From the NCBI GenBank assembly GCA_963422445.2, contig OY729512.2:3100001-3164000 (forward strand): a stretch of DNA of 64,000 nt, given 5' to 3'. This document shows positions 57,851 through 64,000 of the stretch, in pieces; position 1 is the first letter of the stretch, and each line of letters begins with the position of its first letter. The notes beneath the pieces were generated by a model. It saw only the letters and a program-made list of their open reading frames with translations, ran no database searches and was not told where the DNA came from. The stretch comes from G963422445 sp963422445. GTDB lineage: Bacteria; Pseudomonadota; Alphaproteobacteria; Thalassobaculales; Thalassobaculaceae. The position numbers and the translations under genes are program-made.

Positions 57851-58694
57851 AGAGTGTCGTCACGAAATACCAGCCCAGAGCGCCAGACACCGAATCTGCA
57901 CCGCGGCGAGGAACGATGCGGCATTCTTGGCGTATCGCGTGGCAATCCCACGCCAACGCTTGAGCCACAGAAAGGCGTTCTCCACCAAATGCCGGTGCCG
58001 GTAGAGATGGACATCATACGCTCTGGGGCGCTTGCGGTTGCGCTTCGGCGGAACCACTGGAATGACTTCATGCTCCTCACAATAAGACAGGATGACAGTC
58101 ATGTCATAGGCCTTGTCCGCCAACAAATACTCGGCATCTATCCCTTCAATCAGCTCGACCGCTTGACTGCAATCTGCTGCCGTCCCCTTGGTCACCAACA
58201 CCCGCACCGGCATCCCATGCGCGTCCACAGCCAGGTGCAGCGTCGTGTTCAGCCCCCTTTTGTGCGATCCATCGCCTGATTGCCGCCGACCGCACCGCTC
58301 GCATGGGGATGGACCTTGAGATGACTGGCGTCAATCATCAGCCACTCATCGTCCGGCTCATCCACCAGAGGCTCCAGCAACGCCCCCCAGAGCCCCTTGT
58401 CCCGCCAGCGACAGAACCGACGATGGGTAGTTTTCCAGTCTCCATAGTCTGGCGGCACATCACGCCAGGGAGCGCCGGTACGCAGAATCCAGAAGATCGC
58501 ATTAATGAACCGTCGATTATCCTGTGCCACCCCACCCCAACTTCCCGCTCGACCAGGCAGATGAGGCTCCAACAACAGCCAGACCCTGTCCGACATGTCG
58601 TGACGCCGATGAGCCAATCCCATGAGTCGCCTCCAAGAACCATCGAGTGAGTTCGACAGATAGTACAGATAAACATCACTCATGACGACACTAT
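57851..58694 (-). mobile_element. IS5 family (IS427 group) element, copy 2
   Basis: The element is 844 bp, nearly identical to 28424-29267 and in the same orientation, with CTAG at 57847-57850 and 58695-58698. The two copies are 29.4 kb apart and could recombine. Confidence 0.87.
57860..58683 (-). CDS. IS427-type transposase, two frames joined by frameshift
   Basis: The organisation is the same as for the copy at 28433: first frame 58683-58249 with LMIDASHLKVHPHA, second frame to 57860 with ADKAYDMTVILSY and VENAFLWLKRWR, and the -1 shift at aaaagggggc. Only scattered substitutions separate the two copies. Confidence 0.82.
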
Positions 58695-58698
58695 CTAG

Positions 58699-59245
58699 GC
58701 AGGTTGTCGGCAGCCGGGCCAGTGAGAGCCCTCACGCGTCGTTCGTTCCCGTCAGGAATCGGCCGATCGTCGATTAAGCCGTTTGCACCAATATACCCCC
58801 TCCAATGCTTCAAGACTTTGCCTTCGCATTCCTTTCAGGCCTTAATGATATTGGTGGCTGGCAAAATTGGCCTGATCGTACGTCCGGGCGAATGTCTCCG
58901 AGGACTTGAGTTCGGGTCGAAACTGCTCATAATATGATGGACAGCGAGTGTGGGCTGCCAGTCGTTCCGTGCCTGTTCCCATAAATGCCGAAGGTATGGC
59001 GGCCCTGCACGGCCGTCGGACCGGCCGCATCATGGCGTCAGCTGGTACCTTCCGGGCCAACCATCAGCTAATAATCCGGGCCATGCAGAATTCTCCGATC
59101 TGGCCCCGGGACAGGCTTGCGACTATATATATATTGCCCGGCGAGGCAAGGTCCGGTCCTTCGCCAACATTGCCAGCCCAGCGCCGGGCAGATTGATCAT
59201 TCCGACACGCCGGTTTTGGTGAGCCGCCGACAAGGAGAGAAAAGA
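58699..59245. other. Upstream region of acnA
   Basis: About 550 bp with no convincing gene on either strand. It likely carries the acnA promoter. A tatatatata run at about 59125-59135 is a possible melting region. The ribosome site aaggagag (59232-59239) precedes ATG 59246. Confidence 0.45.
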
Positions 59246-61927
59246 ATGACCGCAGGTATGGACAGCCTGAACACCCGCCGCACCCTGACCGCCGCCGGCA
59301 AGCAATACGACTATTTCAGTCTCGAGGCGATGGCCGAAGTCGGATATCCCGAAATTCGCTCCCTGCCCTTTTCGTTGAAAGTTCTGCTTGAAAATCTGCT
59401 GCGTTGCGAAGACGGCCGCGGTGTCACAACCGACGATGTCACAGCTGTGGCGGACTGGTTGAAAGACCGCAGATCATCACGCGAAATCGCTTTTCGGCCG
59501 GCTCGCGTGCTCATGCAGGATTTCACCGGAGTTCCGGCGGTAGTCGATCTGGCTGCGATGCGCGACGCCATGGTTGCCCTGGGTGGCGACCCCGAAAAGA
59601 TCAACCCGCTTTCGCCGGTCGACTTGGTCATCGATCACTCGGTCATGGTCGATAATTTTGGCAGCCCGGACGCGTTCCGTCGCAACGTGGCTCTGGAATT
59701 CGAGCGCAATGGCGAACGTTACGAATTTCTGCGTTGGGGACAACAAGCCTTCCGCAATTTCCGGGTGGTTCCGCCGGGTACCGGTATTTGCCATCAGGTC
59801 AATCTAGAATATCTGGCCCAGACGGTGTGGACCCGGGACGAGGATGGGCGCACCGTCGCCTACCCTGATACCCTTGTCGGCACCGACAGTCACACGACCA
59901 TGGTCAACGGCCTATCCGTTCTTGGCTGGGGGGTCGGTGGAATTGAGGCCGAAGCCGCCATGCTCGGACAACCGGTTTCCATGCTGATCCCCGAGATCGT
60001 CGGTTTTAGGCTGGCTCACGCGCTACCCGAAGGCGCCACCGCGACCGATCTGGTCCTGACGGTGACGCAGATGTTGCGGGCCAAAGGCGTTGTCGGCAAG
60101 TTCGTGGAATTTTACGGTCCGGGCCTCGACCAGCTTTCACTGGCGGACCGGGCAACCATTGCCAACATGGCGCCAGAATACGGAGCAACTTGCGGTTTCT
60201 TTCCGGTCGACGCGGAGACAATATCCTATCTCCGGTTCACCGGCCGCGAAGAGGACCAGATCGCGCTGGTCGAAGCTTATGCGAAGGCACAGGGCCTGTG
60301 GCGCAGTTCCGATACGCCCGACCCGGTCTTCACCGATACGCTAGCACTCGATCTTTCGACCGTGGTGCCGTCGCTGGCCGGTCCGAAGCGGCCGCAGGAC
60401 CGGGTGTTGCTGTCCGAAGCCTCCAAGGCGTTCATAGGCGCGCTCAGCGACCTCGGCACCGGTTCGGTACGAGCCCAGCCAGTCCGGGATGCCGACTACG
60501 ATCTGCATGATGGCGATGTCGTGATTGCGGCGATCACCAGTTGTACCAACACCTCGAATCCATCGGTCCTGATTGCTGCCGGTCTGTTGGCCCGCAACGC
60601 GAATGCCAAGGGCCTCAAGGTCAAACCCTGGGTCAAAACATCTCTGGCGCCCGGCTCGCAGGTGGTCACCGATTATCTCGAGAAAGCCGGTTTGCAGAGT
60701 GAGCTGGACGATCTCGGTTTCCATCTGGTCGGTTACGGCTGCACGACCTGTATCGGCAACTCAGGACCGCTGTCGCCGCCGCTGGCAGACGCTGTCGACG
60801 CGGGCGATCTTGTAGTGACTTCGGTATTGTCTGGCAACCGGAACTTCGAAGGACGGGTCAGTCCTCACGCGAAGGCGAACTATCTCGCGTCGCCGCCGCT
60901 GGTGGTCGCCTATGCGATTGCCGGATCGATGACGAAGGATCTCTATTCGGACCCGCTAGATGAGGATTCGGATGGCAATCCGGTATTTCTGAAAGACATC
61001 TGGCCGAGCAACCGGGAAATCGATGAAGTCATGCGCCAGAATGTGTCGAGAGAGATGTACCGGGCCCGTTACCAGGATGTGTTTCTCGGGCCCGAGGAAT
61101 GGCGGGCCGTGCAGGCGACCGGATCACTGACCTACCGATGGAATTCGGGATCGACCTATGTTCAGAACCCACCTTATTTCGAAGGCATGCAACAGGAACC
61201 ACCGATCATCGACGATATCGTGGGTGCACGCGCCCTTGCCCTGCTCGCCGATTCAATCACGACCGACCATATCTCGCCGGCGGGATCGATCAAGCAGGAT
61301 AGCCCAGCCGGTGACTACCTGATGGAACGGCAGATCCGCCCGAATGAATTCAATTCCTACGGTGCCCGCCGCGGCAACCACGAGATCATGATGCGCGGAA
61401 CCTTCGCCAACATCCGCCTCAGAAACGAACTGTCGCCGGGTATCGTGGGTGGATATACCACTCACCAGCCTTCGGGCGAGCGCATGGATATCTTCGCCGC
61501 TGCCATGCGATACAAGACCGAAGGGATCCCGCTGGTCGTGATCGGTGGCAAGGAATACGGTACTGGATCGTCGCGAGACTGGGCTGCGAAGGGGACACGT
61601 CTGCTTGGCATCCGGGCGGTTATCGTCGAGAGCTTCGAACGCATTCATCGATCCAACCTGGTCGGAATGGGCGTGCTACCCCTGCAGTTCCAGGATGGCG
61701 AAACCCGCGCCACCCTGGGCCTGGACGGGACCGAGACCTTCACGATCGCTGATCTCGCCGATGGCATAAGACCACGAATGGACGTGAACTGTCAGATCAC
61801 CTTCGCCGACGACGCGACCAAAGATGTCAGCCTGCTTTGTCGCATTGATACCGCGGATGAGGTTGATTACTATCGCCATGGTGGCATTTTGCAATTCGTG
61901 CTCCGAGGAATGCTGCAAGCCGCTTGA
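59246..61927 (+). CDS. acnA: Aconitate hydratase A
   Basis: An 893-residue aconitase that isomerises citrate and isocitrate in the TCA cycle. The three [4Fe-4S] ligands are Cys433 (ITSCTNTSNP), Cys499 and Cys502 (GYGCTTCIGNSGP). VPGTGICHQVNLEYLA-type and GTDSHTTMVNGL segments are present, and the swivel domain has GKEYGTGSSRDWAAKG. The upstream open frame from 59117 is not part of the protein; ATG 59246 has the ribosome site and matches the family start. It is monocistronic or leads the DUF1223 remnant. Confidence 0.96.
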   Translation: MTAGMDSLNTRRTLTAAGKQYDYFSLEAMAEVGYPEIRSLPFSLKVLLENLLRCEDGRGVTTDDVTAVADWLKDRRSSREIAFRPARVLMQDFTGVPAVVDLAAMRDAMVALGGDPEKINPLSPVDLVIDHSVMVDNFGSPDAFRRNVALEFERNGERYEFLRWGQQAFRNFRVVPPGTGICHQVNLEYLAQTVWTRDEDGRTVAYPDTLVGTDSHTTMVNGLSVLGWGVGGIEAEAAMLGQPVSMLIPEIVGFRLAHALPEGATATDLVLTVTQMLRAKGVVGKFVEFYGPGLDQLSLADRATIANMAPEYGATCGFFPVDAETISYLRFTGREEDQIALVEAYAKAQGLWRSSDTPDPVFTDTLALDLSTVVPSLAGPKRPQDRVLLSEASKAFIGALSDLGTGSVRAQPVRDADYDLHDGDVVIAAITSCTNTSNPSVLIAAGLLARNANAKGLKVKPWVKTSLAPGSQVVTDYLEKAGLQSELDDLGFHLVGYGCTTCIGNSGPLSPPLADAVDAGDLVVTSVLSGNRNFEGRVSPHAKANYLASPPLVVAYAIAGSMTKDLYSDPLDEDSDGNPVFLKDIWPSNREIDEVMRQNVSREMYRARYQDVFLGPEEWRAVQATGSLTYRWNSGSTYVQNPPYFEGMQQEPPIIDDIVGARALALLADSITTDHISPAGSIKQDSPAGDYLMERQIRPNEFNSYGARRGNHEIMMRGTFANIRLRNELSPGIVGGYTTHQPSGERMDIFAAAMRYKTEGIPLVVIGGKEYGTGSSRDWAAKGTRLLGIRAVIVESFERIHRSNLVGMGVLPLQFQDGETRATLGLDGTETFTIADLADGIRPRMDVNCQITFADDATKDVSLLCRIDTADEVDYYRHGGILQFVLRGMLQAA

Positions 61928-61971
61928 GGATGCTGCGGCCGAAAACGGAACTTCAAAGTGATGCTGTCGTC

Positions 61972-62725
61972 ATGATGATGAAGATGAATCAGATCTGGTT
62001 CGTACTGGCCATGGTGACCGCGCTGGCGGGGCGGACAGACATCGCCAATGCCGGACCGGCCGGTCACCCGGTGATCGTCGAACTCTTTACCAGTCAGGGC
62101 TGTTACTCCTGTCCGCCAGCAGACCGGTTTCTGTGGGAGTTGCGCCGTCGGGACGGGGTTCTTGCTCTCGCCTACAATATCGATTACTGGAATTACATCC
62201 GATGGAAAGATCCGTTCGCTCTGCCGACAGTACCATCCGGCAATATAGCTATGGCCAGACGGTGAATCTGTGGTCAATCTCTATGCGTCAGATGGTCATC
62301 GACGGGCCCCTCGAAGGCGTCGGATCGAAAAGGTCGAAATCAATAACAAGATCAACCGGGTCGCGATCATGTACCCGTCGGACCGGGTTACGATCCCGGG
62401 CTCTTTGCAACAGGACGATAAGTCACTGTTGGTCATGATTGGTAACGGCAGAACATCGAAGGATGGTGACGTATGGTTGGTTGCCTATAAGGGTCACCAC
62501 ACGACATCAGCTCCACGGGGTGAGAATACCGGCAAGACGCTGACGGGGTGTAATATGGTTCGTGGCATCTGGCATCTCGGCACATGGAACGGGGCGGCGC
62601 TGGATGCGCGCGCTCCGGCCACCGTCCTGCCGAAGGGTACCGATCATGTCGCCGTCCTGTTTCAGGCCGAGGATCAGGGACCTATCTACGGGGCAGCAGC
62701 TATAGCGCTGCGTCAGACTCCTTGA
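61972..62725 (+). pseudogene. DUF1223 family exported protein, two frameshifts
   Basis: The start region has ATGs at 61972-61984 followed by a signal peptide. The mature part begins VIVELFTSQGCYSCPPADRF, with the CxxC motif of the thioredoxin-like DUF1223 family, and AYNIDYWNYIRWKDPFA. The frame then shifts near 62215 (TIRQYSYGQTVNLWS, RQMVIDGPLEGVGS) and again near 62325 (to VLFQAEDQGPIYGAA). Together they cover a normal length of about 250 residues. DUF1223 proteins occur after acnA in many alphaproteobacteria. The function is unknown. Two errors in the assembly would also explain it. Confidence 0.75.
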
Positions 62726-62756
62726 CCCGGGTCTCGCGCTGTCATGCATCCCGGCC

Positions 62757-63662
62757 TTGCGACATCACCCGACCGAACGGCGCCAGACGGTTCTGTCATG
62801 CCAACAACGGATCCTTGCCGTGCTTGATTCCAATCAGAGAAGCGTCCGGATTCATGACGAAGCGGATTTCCAGGGCATGCGGAAAGCTGGCCGTCTTGCT
62901 GCGGAGACGCTTGACTTCATCACGCCGCATGTCGTGCCGGGGGTGACGACAGAGGCCCTCGACCGATTGTGCCATGATTTCATCCTTGACCATGGCGCGA
63001 CACCGGCCCCGCTCGACTATCGCGGATTTCCGAAATCAATCTGCACCTCGATCAATCATGTGGTTTGCCATGGCATTCCCGGACGACGCCGTCTGGTATC
63101 CGGCGACACCCTGAACATCGACGTGACGGTCATCCTCGATGGCTGGCACGGCGACACGAGTCGCATGTTTGCCGTTGGCAAGATATCTGTGAAGGCGTCA
63201 CGGCTGATCGACGTGACCTATGAGTGCCTGATGCGCAGCATCGAGGTGGTCAAACCTGGCACAACTCTGGGCGATATCGGCAATGTCATACAGGAGCATG
63301 CCGAGGCCCGGCGTTTCTCCGTCGTCCGAGACTTCTGCGGCCACGGTCTCGGGCGCGTGTTTCATGCGGCGCCCAGCGTCCTGCATTACGGCAACGTCGG
63401 TGAAGGTTTGATATTGCAGGAAGGTATGTTCTTCACGATCGAACCGATGATCAATGCCGGACGGTATGACGTGAAAATTTTGGCCGATGGCTGGACCGCT
63501 GTGACCCGAGACAGGTCGCTTTCGGCCCAGTTCGAGCATTCAATCGGCGTCACCGGGGATGGTTACGAAATATTCACCCTGTCTCCGTCCGGATTGACCA
63601 GACCGCCCTATGCGTTAAGCATGGGCCGGAATACCGAACCGAATGAAGCCACGATTGCGTGA
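62757..63662 (+). CDS. map: Methionine aminopeptidase, type I
   Basis: It removes the initiator Met from new proteins. Metal-site residues are visible: His in VVCHGIPG, Asp in NIDVTVILDGWHGD (two Asp), His in FCGHGLGRVFH, Glu in FFTIEPM and Glu in FEHSIGVT. The protein as drawn has 301 residues. The first 25 or so are not typical, so GTG 62820 is a likely alternative start. It may be a second map gene, since the sequence differs in detail from standard ones (SICTSINHVVCHG). Confidence 0.88.
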   Translation: MRHHPTERRQTVLSCQQRILAVLDSNQRSVRIHDEADFQGMRKAGRLAAETLDFITPHVVPGVTTEALDRLCHDFILDHGATPAPLDYRGFPKSICTSINHVVCHGIPGRRRLVSGDTLNIDVTVILDGWHGDTSRMFAVGKISVKASRLIDVTYECLMRSIEVVKPGTTLGDIGNVIQEHAEARRFSVVRDFCGHGLGRVFHAAPSVLHYGNVGEGLILQEGMFFTIEPMINAGRYDVKILADGWTAVTRDRSLSAQFEHSIGVTGDGYEIFTLSPSGLTRPPYALSMGRNTEPNEATIA

Positions 63663-63768
63663 TCCGGAAAGCTTGAGAACCTCAGAGGCCGATACGGACA
63701 TGTCATCCTGACCCGGCCGTCCACGAGATCTTAATCGCGGCGGGGACCACAACTGTAGCGGTAAATAT

Positions 63769-64000
63769 CTGACCTAAAACTGGTTAGGTGGTCTCGCATG
63801 GTGTATCTTCATGGGTGAACAACCACACCATGGGGGCACATCATGCCTTGGATCAAGACCACCCGGAAGCAGTATAGCCGTAAGACGGAGCGTTACGAAA
63901 GCGATCTGAGTGGACCTTGCCGGACCCGCTTCTTCCACCGTCGTGCCGGCTTGGTCGTCCCCGTCAGGTGAACTTGCGCGAAATGGTGAACGCGATCGTC
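63769..64000 (+). mobile_element. 5' end of an IS5-type element, running off the window
   Basis: It begins ctgacctaaaactggttagg and has the transposase start ATGCCTTGG at 63843 (MPWIKTTRKQYSRK, ending LREMVNAIV in a second frame after a shift near 63910). The end and the start codon are shared, inverted, with the fragment at 53009-53091. The rest lies outside the window. Confidence 0.65.

Noticed and set aside
59117..59245. 43-residue extension of AcnA
   Set aside because: The ribosome site and family start support ATG 59246.

Overview
The window reads as a chromosomal stretch of an alphaproteobacterium, probably a Rhodospirillales-like lineage. The evidence is a purN-purM / DUF2066 / PerM-type permease / hdaA block, a 45-residue aa3-oxidase subunit IV-like protein, an NDUFS4-type complex I subunit between two tRNA genes, a ppk-ppx-rnd block, and a generally high GC content. 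All assignments come from reading the sequence and from knowledge of the families. No search was run.

Layout. 1-15300 is ordinary chromosome: an MmgE/PrpD protein running in from the left edge, an IclR regulator, an Mla-type ATPase, an alpha/beta hydrolase, two tandem GMC oxidoreductases, an MscS channel with a Usp protein, a metallo-beta-lactamase-fold hydrolase, a NIPSNAP protein, tRNA-Pro, an NDUFS4-like subunit, tRNA-Arg and an enolase-superfamily enzyme. 15306-36130 looks like a composite transposon. Two directly repeated 1.5-kb insertion sequences (IS) bracket 17.8 kb of cargo, and the outer ends carry the same four bases (tgtg). The cargo has two parts. The first (16.9-27.3 kb) resembles the mycobacterial decaprenyl-phospho-arabinose pathway: a HAD-UbiA fusion, a GtrA flippase, a DprE1-like oxidase, a DprE2-like reductase and two large GT-C glycosyltransferases. 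The second (29.3-34.6 kb) is a decayed type I-G (formerly I-U) CRISPR effector operon: a cas3 tail, a broken csx17, an intact csb1 and a frameshifted csb2, with no cas4, cas1 or cas2.

36.1-38.3 kb is IS debris. 38.3-49.2 kb is housekeeping chromosome: the cox IV-like gene, purN, purM, a DUF2066 protein, the permease, hdaA, an SDR protein, ppk, ppx and rnd. 49.2-58.7 kb is an IS graveyard with two more copies of the 1.5-kb IS, a nested IS5-type/IS630 pair, an IS5 and an IS427-type element. 59.2-63.7 kb returns to chromosome with acnA, a broken DUF1223 gene and map. A further IS begins at the right edge.

The most striking feature is at 29592-29742. Three identical 28-bp repeats separated by 33- and 34-bp unique spacers (61- and 62-bp periods) lie inside the 5' part of csx17. 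The repeat is itself csx17 coding sequence, encoding the segment VDPRARGWW, and its GC-palindromic core matches the core of type I-E CRISPR repeats. The two added repeat-spacer units total 123 bp, which is 41 codons, and keep the reading frame open. This looks like a newborn CRISPR array made by off-target spacer integration into a cas gene.
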